Origin: Paramyrothecium sp. XJ0827
Taxonomy: Eukaryota > Ascomycota > Sordariomycetes > Hypocreales > Stachybotryaceae
DNA length: 64,000 nt
Assembly: GCA_020881915.1 (NCBI GenBank)
Contig: JAJFPB010000003.1
Span: 186,001 to 250,000, forward strand
Direction of reading: 5' to 3'
The position numbers and the translations under genes were made by a program. This document shows, in pieces, positions 9,525-21,642 of this stretch; position 1 is the stretch's first letter; every line of letters begins with the position of its first letter. The notes under the pieces are model-generated. The model was not told the origin of the DNA. It saw nothing but the letters and a program-made list of their open reading frames with translations, and searched no databases.

Positions 9525-11337
9525 TCAATATTCCTTTACTATTCTCACTTTCACATTGTTCATTCCCTCTTCAGTTTGTCCAATGAAGTTGTCCCGAGCC
9601 ATTTCAATATTTCTCTCCGTAGTATCGTACAAAATCATATCAAAGCGACGGAATAAAGCCGCGAGAACGTGGTACATCCAGGCCCAAGCGAGACTGATTT
9701 AGTAAGCTTTGAGCCTTGAGCGATTTTTGGACGACTTACTTTTGCCCAAGGCAGCCCAATGTGCCTTTTGATGCTGGCAACAGGTATTTCTCTATTTTTT
9801 GCAAGTCTATTTGCAATAGATCCCATCGTTCAGGAACAAACCTGGATGGCTCAGGGAAGATATCTGGATCGCGAAGAATGAAGTATGTCGACATGCTAAC
9901 AATCGTCTGATGGCGGTTAGATCGTATGTCCTCTCAGAGTCAGATGATTCTTACCCCAGCTGGAATGATCCACTCTCGGTACTGTAAATGTTCATCAGGA
10001 GCTGATCGGGGAAGTCGTGTTGTCACGACAGATGATATCCGTAAACCCTCTCTAATGATAGACGTCTGTAGTGAACGGTAAGTGTTTCGTGCTTCATGCT
10101 TTTGGGAAAGAATTATTGAACTTACGAGATACGGCAATGCTTCCAGCTGAACTAGATCTGGAAGTGAGGCTGGGTCAGGAATTGCAGTAAATAATTCCTT
10201 CTGTAACTTTTGTAGAACACTGGAGTTATTCAGCACGTGAAATACTGTAATAGCAAGTACTTGTCCTGGAGCATCTGTACCCGCCATCAGCAGGAATATG
10301 GCGTCATCTTGCAGTCTTCTGAGCTGCTTCTCGCTTTCTGGGACCTCTGGATTGCCCAAGATGGTCCCATAGATGGTTCTAGGGATGCCTTGAATTCCGC
10401 ATCTTGTGGCATTCTCGCCTTTCTTGCCACCAGATTCGGCAATGTGAGATTCTATCACGTTGTGTACACGACTTTTGACATCCTGTATATGTCAATTTAG
10501 CCATGAGCCCTGTAGTCCATATTTAGAGCACACCTTTTCCATCTCGTGCACGTGCCTGAAGGGGGGCGCGACAATTGAGGCCAAATTAGGGACGAGCCGT
10601 GCAGCAGCAACAAGCATCGGGAAGTGTCTGTTGATGCGACAGAAACCGAACAGCGAAGTCATGCGCATTTTCCAAATATCTGGTATCTCTTCATTGTCGA
10701 GATAGTGGAAGCCTTCAGAGATTCCAAAAGCATACTGAGAAAGGACGTCGACCGTAAATGAGTAGCAGGCGGCGTGAAGTTCTATTATCGCTGATGTTGC
10801 ATGAGCCGTCGAGAAATGTCTACATAGTGATTGTAGATTATTTTTGATGATAGGTTCGAGCTCATAGACCGATCTTTTCTTGAAAAACACCCCCAAGACT
10901 CGTCTGCGAGGACGATGTATCTCATGCGACTCAGTCGAGAAGAGGGATTGGGGGTATGCGATGAAGCTGAACCAGGGATCCTTGTTTCGATGTCTACCAG
11001 GCCCGGCATATAACGTGTGATAAAAGTCAGGGTCTTTGACATGGATTTCCCATGGGGAAATCCGAACGATGGGACCATATCGTCTGTGCAAATCGTCGAT
11101 ATGCCAAGTGAATGTGCCGCCTTTGACCAGCTGGAAATATGTCTCATAGAGACGAGTTGCGGCGGCAATTTTTGGGCCCGGAAACTTGGCCAAGGGGCTC
11201 AACTTGAGACGGCAGAATACAACTGCGATAGATAATAAAATAGTGGCAGAACCCAGATAGTACAAATAACTTTGGTATCCATGCCAATATCTGATCGCAG
11301 TATCCATAAAGGTGGAAAGGGTTTGCGCAGATCTCAT
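9525..11337 (-). CDS. Cytochrome P450 monooxygenase with altered heme loop
   Basis: Proposed exons: 11337-10534, 10482-10126, 10065-9955, 9906-9740 and 9693-9525. All introns are GT-AG and total frame is exact (535 aa). A membrane anchor lies near residues 24-41, followed by a PGPKIAA proline hinge, I-helix AGTD (FLLMAGTDAPGQ), ExxR (E393-R396), PERW (FVPERW) and the C-terminal part LAWAWMYHVLAALFRRFD. The heme loop reads PASKGTLGCLG at 468-478. C476, G472 and G478 are present, but the consensus Phe (469) is Ala and the consensus Arg (474) is Leu. It is transcribed away from the HR-PKS across a 1 kb shared region, so it is the likely oxidative partner. Family membership is secure. Activity is doubtful because the Arg normally holds a heme propionate. 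Confidence 0.9.
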
Positions 11338-12345
11338 TGTAGCACGGAAACGAGCGGATTAAGGATTTGGCTTGTGAGATTGCGGATATTTCCTCGACTC
11401 ACAGTCATGTGTTACCGCTTCTGCGCCAAGTCTCCAATTCATTAGCACGAGAAATGTATCATGTCACAGGAGATGAACTACCACATGCGATTTGCAAAGT
11501 CTAGGAACTAGTTATGAGGTAGTACCCTAGCTCATAAGAAGAAAGTAGTCCACCGAGAAGAGTTGTGGCTAAATGCGGTTTCCGTTTGAGGATCTCCACA
11601 AGCTGATAGAAACGAGCGGTGTGCGCACATGCAGCTCGTGCAGAGACAATTGAGAATATGTTTGTGATGGAATGCCACCATGCAGCAGACATTGAAAGTG
11701 TGCCGACGCAGGGGACACTCTGTCGCGTGATAACAAGCCACTCCGAGAAGAATGAGCAGCTGTGCACTGCCAGTGCGGCAGATCATGGCTCTTTGCGGAA
11801 AGCAAAGGCTGCTAGTATTGAGCGTAGCTGAGACATGGCAAGCTGCCCAAGGTGGAGTCAGGATATGTCCCGGCATGAGTCTGATGAGTTATCCAGCTCT
11901 GTATGCAGACGCGCGGGGTAAATGAGACCGTAACGGTAAAAGACATTGCTAATTCGGTCTAGAGCTGACAATAATGTAACCGAGCAGAGGCTGGGGCCAG
12001 ACTTTAATGAGCTGTCTCAATCTGCAGATTTGATTCGTTAATCATCCCCATGCCTCTCCAGAGTTGCATGGTGGCGTCAAGCCTTGCTTTGATAGTGGTC
12101 CATTGTTCATCTTCATTTCAAAGCACGTTTCGAGAACCAAATAATTATCGACTGCGTCGGGGCGTTAGGAATGTCTTCTTACATCTCTTGGTCTGTTGTA
12201 ACTGCATTTGCTAGTCTTGAAAGTAAGCCGTCACAGTCTGGTACAGGCTGTATGCTGTTGTATACCTTTCACATCCATCTAGAGTTGGCGAGAAAACAAT
12301 TTGTCGACCAGTACACTTCTACGTTATATCCACAGCCATTACGAG
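11338..12345. promoter_or_regulatory. Shared upstream region of divergent P450 and HR-PKS
   Basis: A gap of 1,008 bases separates the P450 ATG (11337, minus) from the PKS ATG (12346, plus). Short open frames here (11501-11876) lack coding character. The arrangement is typical of a bidirectional promoter in fungal metabolite clusters. I could not identify a specific operator by eye. Confidence 0.5.
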
Positions 12346-15300
12346 ATGAGTTCAAATGGCCGGCCCCCGCCTCCAATTGCCATTGTTGGCCTCGGCATGA
12401 GACTTCCTGGTGGAGTTTCAACTCCACGCGATTTCTGGGAGTTCTTGGTCAACAAAAAGGATGGGAAATGTCGCGTTCCTGCTGACCGCTACGACGTGAA
12501 TGCATCCTACGGATCAACAGCATCGAGGCAAACCGTTGCCACCGAGTATGGCTACTTTCTCGACATAAACCTCAAAGCTGGAGACGGATCTTTCTTCCCC
12601 TTTAAACAAAAAGAAGTCGAGAATCTTGATCCTCAGCAACGATTACTACTTGAGGTCTGCCATGAATGCCTAGAGAGTGCTGGGAGCACGAGCCTCAGAG
12701 GTTCAAATGCCGGAGTATTCGTCGGCAACTTTGGCGAAGACTGGCACAACATGTCTCATGCAGACCCTCAATCGTCGCCAAATATATTTCGAATCCACAC
12801 TGCAAGTGATTTCGTGATAGCAAACAGAATATCTGGCTATTTTGACTTTAGAGGTCCTAGGTACTATACAACGTCCCCTTTCACTTCTCTTGTCCTAATC
12901 CTCGAGTTTTGTAAGAAAACAAACTCACACGTTGGATCCTAGCATAACTACCCGAACAGCCTGTTCTGCTTCGATGACAAGTCTTCATTTGGCCTGTCAA
13001 GCTTTATACAACGGTGATTGCTCCGCTGCTCTTGTTGCAGGATCCAGCTTGATCTTGAGCCCGTCCATGACAATGGACATGACAGAACAGGGTGTGCTGT
13101 CACCCACCGGTTCCTGTAAGACATTTGACGCCAGCGCGGATGGATTTGCGCGAGGTGAAGCCATTAATGCGCTCTTGATAAAACCCCTGGAAGCTGCCCT
13201 CAGAGATAATGACCCAATCCGCGCCGTGATCCGAGCCACGGCGGTCAATTCAGATGGTGGAACCACAGCAATCGGGCAACCGAGTCAACTCTGTCAAGAA
13301 GTGATGATACGACATGCTTATCGGGTTGCCGGGATCAATGATATTTCCCTGACTCCATTCGTGGAATGCCACGGCACGGGAACCCAAACAGGCGATCCCA
13401 TTGAAGCTAAAGCCGTCGCAAATGTCTTTGCTGGACGACCAACGTACATTGGCTCAGTAAGCTAGTCAGCGCAACCCTGAACAACGTTCCTAATTTTATA
13501 CAGGTGAAGTCTAATTTCGGCCACGCTGAGGGTGCTGCTGGCCTGAACAGCGTGATAAAAGCCGTCCTGGCCCTGGAGAATGAGAGTATCCCACCAAACA
13601 TTCATTATTACACCCCCAACCCACATAGTAAGCAGCCACCCACGGTTTGTTTTATTAAATGAAGTTACTGCTCTCTGAATGATTACTGATATTTATATGA
13701 CAGTCCCATTCGAGGACGGCGATTTGCATGTCCCCACCGAGGAAGTGCCATGGCCAAAGGACAGGCCTGAGCGAATCAGTATTAACTCATTCGGTATTGG
13801 CGGTGCTAATGCACATGTAAGTGAATAACGGAGTAAGCGGCAGACAGCGAGACTGACTAGGAGCTAGGCCATCATCGAATCTGCATCTTCATATGGCGTT
13901 TCTTCGTGTCGACCTGTGAAGGTCGAAAGACAAGAGTCTGTACCCAAACACGCCAATGGTTCATTGACCCTGGCAGAAAATCCTCCTGTTAATGGTACAG
14001 GCCATGATCATCTAGATGGCAATGGTCACAAAATGACCATCCGCAATAACCCCCGCCTCATCCCACTCTCCGCAGCCTCAAGCAAATCTTTGAAGCAAAA
14101 AACGGTGGATATAAATGAATACATCCATTGTCGGCCGGACTGCGTGGATGATTTAGCATACACTTTGGCATTTCGCCGCCAACACCTGGCTCATCGTAGT
14201 TTCTGCATTGCCGACAATCTTGATGAGCCGCTAAACTTCAGCGTCGCTCAAAAGGTTGGAGATTCTCCAACTATTGTTTTTGTCTTCACCGGACAAGGTG
14301 CTCAGTGGGCAGGGATGGGCAGAGATATGATGCAGGGCTATCATTCTTTCCATCAAGATATTTTGGAAATGGACCGCGTGTTAAAGACATTACCAGACCC
14401 TCCAGCCTGGTCTATAGAAGGTTGGCTCAACATCTACATGGACTCAGAGCCCCTCGTACTGACCTTTTACCCAGAAATCCTCTGCTCTAATGACTCTGCT
14501 GATATGATCAATACGGCCGAGTATTCTCAGCCTCTCTGCACAGCGATTCAAATTGCACTGGTAAATTTCTTGGCTGCTTGCCGAATTTCTCCAAAGGCGG
14601 TTGTTGGTCATTCTAGTGGTGAAATCGCTGGTGCTTATGCGGTCGGCGCACTAACCTTGGCAGAAGCCATAGTATGTTCTTATTACCGAGGGGTCGCAAT
14701 CAAGAAAGTAAATCACACTGGATGCATGGCTGCGGTTGGCATGGGAAGACAAGACATCGAATCGCTGCTTGCACCTGGCACTCAAGTTGCCTGCGAGAAT
14801 AGTCCCGACAGCGTGACGATTTCCGGCGACATAGACGGAGTATACAGCACAATTGGGGCTATCAAAAATGCGAAACCAGACACATTCGTTCGTCAACTGC
14901 ATGTTAACATTGCATACCATTCAGGTAAAGCATTGAGACGTCTACAGTCGCACATCAACACTAACACTCTCATAGACCACATGCAAGATTGCGCCAGTCA
15001 TTATGAGGATCTCATCAGAAGTCATATATCATCCAAGGAAACCTCCATCCCTTTTTATTCGTCAGTGAATGGCTGTAAGGTAACCGGCAAGGCAGGTCTT
15101 GGACCATCCTATTGGAGAAGCAATCTTGAATCGCCAGTGCTGTTCAGGAGCGCTGTTGAGATGATCCTGCAAGATTTTACATCTGAACTAGCTTTCCTAG
15201 AGATTGGACCTCACTCCGCACTTCAAGGGCCACTGCGTCAGATCTTTCGTCACAAGTCAACTTCAAAGACACCGTTGTATGTTTCGACGCAATTACGAGA

Positions 15301-18300
15301 TCATAGCGCTGTTCATTCCGCTTTGTCTGCTGTCGGCCAGCTTTACTCTGTTGGGTATGCAGTTGACTTCTCTTTCCTCAATCCAAAAGCTAGGACACTC
15401 CCTGACCTTCCATGCTATCCTTGGGATCATTCCGTGGAGGTATGGAGCGAGAGCCGTGTATCTAAAGCATGGCGCTTCCGGAGCATGCCTCATCATGAGT
15501 TGCTAGGATCCAAATGTCTGGAAGCTACAGATGCTGAACCAGCGTGGCGAAACATTTTCCATCTTCACAACGTTCTCTGGATCGCTGACCATAAGCTTGG
15601 GGACCAAGTACTGTTTCCATTGGCGGGCTATATCAGCATGCTGGGAGAGGCAATCAGACAGATTTCGGGAGCTGAATCCTATACCATACGACAAATGATC
15701 ATGAAGTCGGGTATGCTGATTCCGAAGTTCGATCCAATTGAGATCATGACCACTTCCAGACAAGTGCGGGTTACTGAACTGACAAATTCGTCTTGGTACG
15801 AGTTCTTCGTATACTCATACAATGGTGCTACCTGGGTCCAGCATTGCGTCGCACAAGGTAAAGGCATTGAAAAAGAGTCGCCTCCACGTTGTGAAAGAGT
15901 GGTTGTCCCCAATGCACGGGAGCTCCCTGAGGCTGCCTTTTACCGGGGTCTCCGGAGCTTTGGTCTTGAATTAGGTCCAGCATTTCAAAACCTGCAAAAC
16001 ATTGTATTCAGCAGAGACAAGGAGGTGGCAACGACAAGGATGCGGCCTCCACCAGCAGAACCAACGGCGAAATACACAGCCCACCCTTACCTTATAGATC
16101 TATGCTTCCAATTGGCAACCGTGGCTGCTATACGGGGCCAAACGAACAGAAAAGCTTTGATGCTTCCGTCTCATGTTAGGAAGATTGAAGTTTACTCAGG
16201 TGATATCGAGAGCTTTACACAGGCTGAAGTCGACCCTGAGCCGAATGGGAGCTTCACCGCCAACATTGTGGCTTTGAATGACCATGATGAGGTAGTTGTG
16301 AAAGTGGAGGGGGGGACATGGTTACCAGTCGGTGTAGACGTAACCAACTCGGAAATCTCGCGACCAATCTCAGCTCATATGGAATGGCACCCTCATGTCA
16401 ATTTTTGTGAGCTTGACAAATGCGTTTTCCCCCGACAAGGGCAACATGAATCAAAATTAGCCCTTCAAAAGGCTACTGCCCTGCTAATCCTGGAGATGCA
16501 GGATTCTTTTCACGCGATCGAAGACTCGACGCTAGATTCGCACATGGGCCAATTCATCCGCTGGCTATCTGATGAGCAAGGAAGACTGGTTAATGGGGAA
16601 TGGGACCTCAAGATTCCAGAAGTAGGGCAATGGGTCACGTCTGACGCAATAAATCGGAAGAATCTGCTCAACGATGCTCTGAAGCTGGCAAGTTCAACTT
16701 GTGGCGAATACGGTGAAAGCTTTTTGCAGCTAGCTAAAAAGCTGTCTGATCCTGAAATCTGGCGAGCGCTAAAATCAGGGGAAACGACACTCGAAGCGAC
16801 ACTACCAGAGTCACATAACGATATTCTCTATTCCACTATTGATACAATCGATGCAGCCCCGTTCTTCTATCTTGCTGTCCACAGCAAGCCGAATCTCCGA
16901 GTCTTGGAGATCAGTTCTGGGTCAGTAAGCCTGACGAAGTCAATTATCGCTGCAATGTCTACCTCTGATGGACCCATGTTCTCCGAATATACCTTCGCAA
17001 CACAATGCTCTGGTAAACTAGCCCGGGCTAAGAAATTACTTGAGGGCAAACATGAGCTTGTGTATAAGGTTTTGGACACATCAAAGAGCGTGATTGAGCA
17101 AGGATTCGACGTGCAGTCATACGACCTCATCATCAATTCGATTGTGAGTCCAATCTCCGCATCGAAATAACTCGCCTTTAGTGTTGAAGCTAATGCGACT
17201 CTATAGTTGATTGACAGAACACTAATTACCGACTCCATCTTTGCAACTCTCCACTCCTTGTTAAGTCCTCGTGGGTGGCTTTGCACGTGGAAGCCAGTAA
17301 CCCACTCAATTTGTAAGCTGAAGTTGGTCTTGATCATATTTTATAAATTTTGCTTACTCAACTCACAGCGTCTACTTGGTTATTCATCCCCATGATATTG
17401 GTATGTATAGCATGTCAGATTCTGTAACTTCTCCTAACTAATAGCTGCAGGGCTTACAACCATCGTGGTGGCAACTTGACGAGTCCTTTTCAAGCCCGTT
17501 CGATTCAGTACAACATTGGCGCCAGATGCTTGAAAACGCAGGCTTCTGCAACAAATTAACGCTTGCGGATGACAGTTTACAATCTTCCTTGAACACCATC
17601 CTTATAAGCCAGGTTAAACCTATCAATCAGATTCCGTTGAAGTCCGTGACCATGCTTTATGAGACGAACAAGCACGAGTTTGCAGCCCTCCTGGCGGCTA
17701 TACTTGAGAAGGAGGAAGTAACAGTACGCTGGATGAAACTCAGCGATAATGACCCGATTGACGGCGAGGCCATCATTTCAACCATTGATCTGGAAAGGCC
17801 TTACTTATACGACTTCACAGAAGAAACATATGCAGCGCTACTAGAGTATATGCGTAGGACGAAATCGCGCATCACATGGCTTACACGTCCAGCACAAGTC
17901 CGTTGCTCAGACCCTCGTTATGGTCTGGTGCCTGGATTCATGAGAACGCTAAGACAAGAGTTGGGTGTCCAGGTGTTTACCATTGAGGTGGATGTGCTCA
18001 GTGCTACTACAGCGGCCTTAGCGGTACCACTTCTCCAAGACATCGCCAATTTCGACATCCTATCAGCCCCCGAGACTTTGGATTACGAGTTCTACCTTTC
18101 TGAAGACGGGGTAAATGTTGGAAGATACCACTGGTTTTCCATGTCAGCCGAAATACAGGCGCCAGTTAAAGACCAAGGGGAATCCATAAAGCGTCTGAAA
18201 GTAGGCGAATACGGCCTCCTCAGCTCATTGCATTGGGTGCAGCAAGATCAACCAAGCCTACCCCCTAATCACGTTGAGATACAGGTTAAGTGGGGTGGGC

Positions 18301-20634
18301 TAAACTTCCGAGTATGTGTATCGAGTGTTCAGTCGTTACCGTGCACTGACATTCCACAGGACCTGATGGTTGCCATGGGAGTTGTCCCCGCAGCAAAAGA
18401 CAATTTCGGTATCGAAGCTTCGGGCATTATAGCCCGGGTTGGTGAAGGTGTTGACAACTTCGTTATTGGAGACGAGGTCATTGTAATGGCACCTGGTTCA
18501 CTTGCTAGCCGCATAGTAGTGGACGCATATCAAGTAGTACTCTCGCCGGCGAGAATTAGTCTGGAGGAAGCCGGCACTATAGCAGTAGCCTACTCAACAG
18601 CCTCACTTGCTCTGATCATGGAGGGTAAACTACGAAAAGGACAGGTAAGGAATCACGTAGTATTTATGGCATGGTGCTAAATCTGTCTAGTCTGTCCTTA
18701 TCCACACGGCTTGTGGCAGCGTTGGGCTAGCCGCAATCATGATAAGCCAAGCGTTCGGCTTTGAGGTATGTAACATTCTCTAATGAGCTTCTGTTGTCAA
18801 ATCAAAGCTAAGCGGGGATCAAGATATACGCGACGGTCGGGAGTGAGACCAAGATACAATACCTAGAGCAAACTTTTGGTATACCCAGATCGCGCATATT
18901 TCACTCTAGAGACGACTCATTTTATGATGGCGTCATGCGGGCTACCGGGGGCCGTGGAGTCGATCTTGTGTTAAATTCTCTCTCCGGTGAACTCCTCCAC
19001 GCATCTTGGAAATGTGTTGCGAGACGTGGCAAGATGATCGAGATTGGAAAGCGCGATATGTTTGAACGAGGCCAACTTCCACTTGAAATGTTCAGACACA
19101 ATCGAACGTGTGTGGGTCTTGATATGGAAGACTTCCAAGAGTACGTCGCGGATGTCGATAGAAGTGAGAAGAGGTAAGGAAACTCTTCATCTCCAGAACC
19201 AGGTCTGAGCTAACCAGTTTGAACCCGCAGCAAATTGGAACAAGGAATAGAGGCTGTCAGAGTCCATGGCCTGCCAACTATCGAGCCACGCCACGTCTTT
19301 ACGCCTCAAAACATAGCTGATGCATTTCGTTTTCTGCGTAAAGGGGAGCACATCGGCAAAGTTTTGATCAAGTTTCCAGATAATCAGGATGACATATGTG
19401 CCATTCCAGATACAAAAAAAGCTTTGTTTGACTCTAAACTTACTTATCTCATGGTTGGGGGCTTAGGGGGTCTCGGCAAGAGTCTGACTGTTTGGTTTAT
19501 GGAAAAAGGCGCCAGAAATTTTGTTTTCCTCTCCAGATCAGCAGGGTCATCCAATTCTGACCAGGAGTTTATTAGGGATCTGGAGAGTTATGGGTGTCGT
19601 GCGATTCCTGTTGCAGGCAGTGTTACTGATACAGCAGATGTGCAGAGAGCAGTATCCGCCGCCGGCACACCAATCGCCGGTGTCATTCAAATTTCCATGC
19701 TGGTTAGAGTAAGTTGCCCACGCTACTTTATTCTAACCAAGAATTTTTTTCGCTAACATATTGCCAGGAACTTCCTCTCTCTGAGACGAACTACGAGAAC
19801 TGGTCCGATGGAATAGCTTCGAAGGTGGCCGGAACATGGAACCTACATCACGCATTGGCTGACGCCGAACTGGACTTTTTTATTCTGTTCAGCTCGCTGA
19901 TAGGCCTTTGGGGTCAAGTTGGCCAGGCCAACTACGCAGCAGCCAATACATTCCTCGATTCGTTTGTGGGCTACAGACATGGTTTGGGGCTACCTTGCTC
20001 CGTCATTGACCTTGGGCCTGTGGAAGACATTGGATGGGTCAGCCAAAATGAGAAGATGGTGAAATACTACCACAATTTGAACCTCCACATGGTTCAAGAG
20101 CAAGATATCTTTGAGGCTGTTCAATACTGCATTCGACAATCTCTGCCTGGCAAGACAGTCCGACCATATCAGGGATACTCAAATATTGCACATATCGCCG
20201 TGGGATTAGCTACTGCTAACTCGGGCTCCAACTCGCCTCTACAGCACGACATTCGGACAGGGCTATGCAAGTCAGTGCAATTTGTGGAAACAGACACCTT
20301 GGATCCAGCTAGCGAAGCTATGAGGAAGATTCTGAAGGATGTGGCAGGTAATTCGCAGATTCTGTACAAGGACAGCACTTTGCACGACATTTCCATGGCG
20401 CTTGGGCAGGTTATTTACAACATGCTACAACTGCCAGCTGATGAGATCGATGTTTCCAAGGACTTTACATCTCTGGGTGTGGACTCATTGCATGGCGTTG
20501 AGTTGCGTGATAAGCTGCGGCGAGTCATGCTCTTAGATATAAGTATTATCGACATCAAGACCGCAGCAACAATTGGAGGACTGGGAAAGTTGATCTTGCA
20601 AAAGCTCAAGGTCAATTACAGATTAAAGGAGTAG
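12346..20634 (+). CDS. Highly reducing type I polyketide synthase (KS-AT-DH-MT0-ER-KR-ACP)
   Basis: Fifteen exons: 12346-12860, 12943-13456, 13504-13627, 13704-13816, 13868-14420, 14475-14924, 14976-17143, 17207-17312, 17369-17400, 17451-18311, 18360-18644, 18691-18765, 18824-19173, 19231-19708, 19768-20634 (about 2496 aa, frame exact). KS has C179, H315 and H350. AT has GQGAQ near 564 and GHSSG with S653. DH has H962 and D1131. The MT region near 1399 reads VLEISSGSV in place of the glycine-rich SAM motif. ER has GLNFR ending at 1812 and HTACGSVG at 1912-1919. KR has VGGLGGLG at 2124-2131, S2251 and Y2264. The ACP serine is S2448 in GVDSL. KS, AT, KR and ACP look complete. The MT looks dead, and DH (G966 position is Asp) and ER (GGVG is GSVG) carry unusual glycine changes. 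There is no terminal release domain. Expected product: a reduced, probably unmethylated polyketide chain needing a trans releasing activity. Confidence 0.95.
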
Positions 20635-21642
20635 TGGAGCTTCCGAAATTGCACAATAATGGTTCGTTATACTGTTTATTCTTGCATTGGTTTTTAAGGT
20701 ACAACACAAGACGCTTTGATTATGGAAGATGGCTAGCTTGATCAGTACGTATGGCGACTTTCGCATTTCCATGCAGCAAAGCCAAAAGATTAGCCCAATA
20801 GTGCTGTCGCTGCCCAATTTCTTGGTCAACCAATTTTGGAACTCATTGTGCAGGTTCAGCTGGCCCAAATCCTTGTCGTCTGCTGCTGTCACTCACGCTA
20901 TCGCAGAGATAATGTGCGGAGCGTCACCGCTTGAGCCAATGGTAAGGCATATGACTAATTTGAATTGATCAGGCTGGCCAGCCGGCAGGTCGGTGGCTTC
21001 GGCAGTTTTGTTGTGGACATCTCTATTTGGGTTGCAACCATGGGTCTACTGCAGAAGGACCGACTGGCTATCTAAGACATGAGTTAGTGCTATACATGGA
21101 CCTTCCTCTTACGATCTCCTTTCAGCTGATGTCTCATTCGACCATCGTAAGCGGAACAGATTTAAGCATGTCTGTGATACGGGAGAAGCAAGAGAAGTAA
21201 TCCAGTAAGACTTGGGAGATTGTAATATTCACGACATACTTTACTGACGAGCTCATGGTAAATGCAAGAACGAATGGCATTATGCTTGGAACGAGTCAAA
21301 CAGTCCCAAGACGCCATCACATGAGCAGGTTGCCAAGTCTGCAATTCGATTGCCAGAGCCAGCCAGCCTCAGCTCATGTGGACTCAATGGAAAGTGACCG
21401 GAACCTGCAAGTGAACTAGAATGGTTTCTCGCACCAGAATTATAGCGATTTGTGCGCTTCGCACAACCTGATGTCTCAGTAAGCAAGCCAAAAGAGTTAG
21501 CGTAAACAATTCGTACACGCAGGCCGTAAATTATAAAATGACCGATTCGCGACAAAGGGAATGGCACACCATTTTATCTACAACACTCGATCACACCAAC
21601 CCGAAAATTCCAGTATTGTGTCTCGTTTTGATCCTTTTGAAG
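20635..21642. other. Intergenic region after the PKS
   Basis: About 1 kb. Open frames on either strand (for example minus 20623-20892) show no known domain. It holds the PKS 3' UTR and the promoter of the small secreted protein. Confidence 0.4.

Noticed and set aside
11501..11876. Overlapping open frames between P450 and PKS, up to 114 codons
   Set aside because: Several frames are open on both strands at once, composition is not protein-like, and no domain or splice partner was found.
12861..12942. Stop codons inside the KS domain as evidence that the PKS is a pseudogene
   Set aside because: They fall in a clean GTACTA...CCTAG intron; joining gives [13 protein letters not shown] in frame. 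All other apparent breaks in the PKS are likewise introns.
14421..14474. Insertion in the PKS AT domain ([14 protein letters not shown])
   Set aside because: It is open in frame but is a 54-nt GT-AG intron; removing it restores the conserved [11 protein letters not shown].
14925..14975. Insertion after the AT AYHS motif
   Set aside because: Also an in-frame-open intron (GTAAAG...CATAG); removal gives YHSDHM, the family form.
20623..20968. Open frames after the PKS on both strands
   Set aside because: They overlap each other, lie in the expected 3' UTR, and show no recognisable domain.
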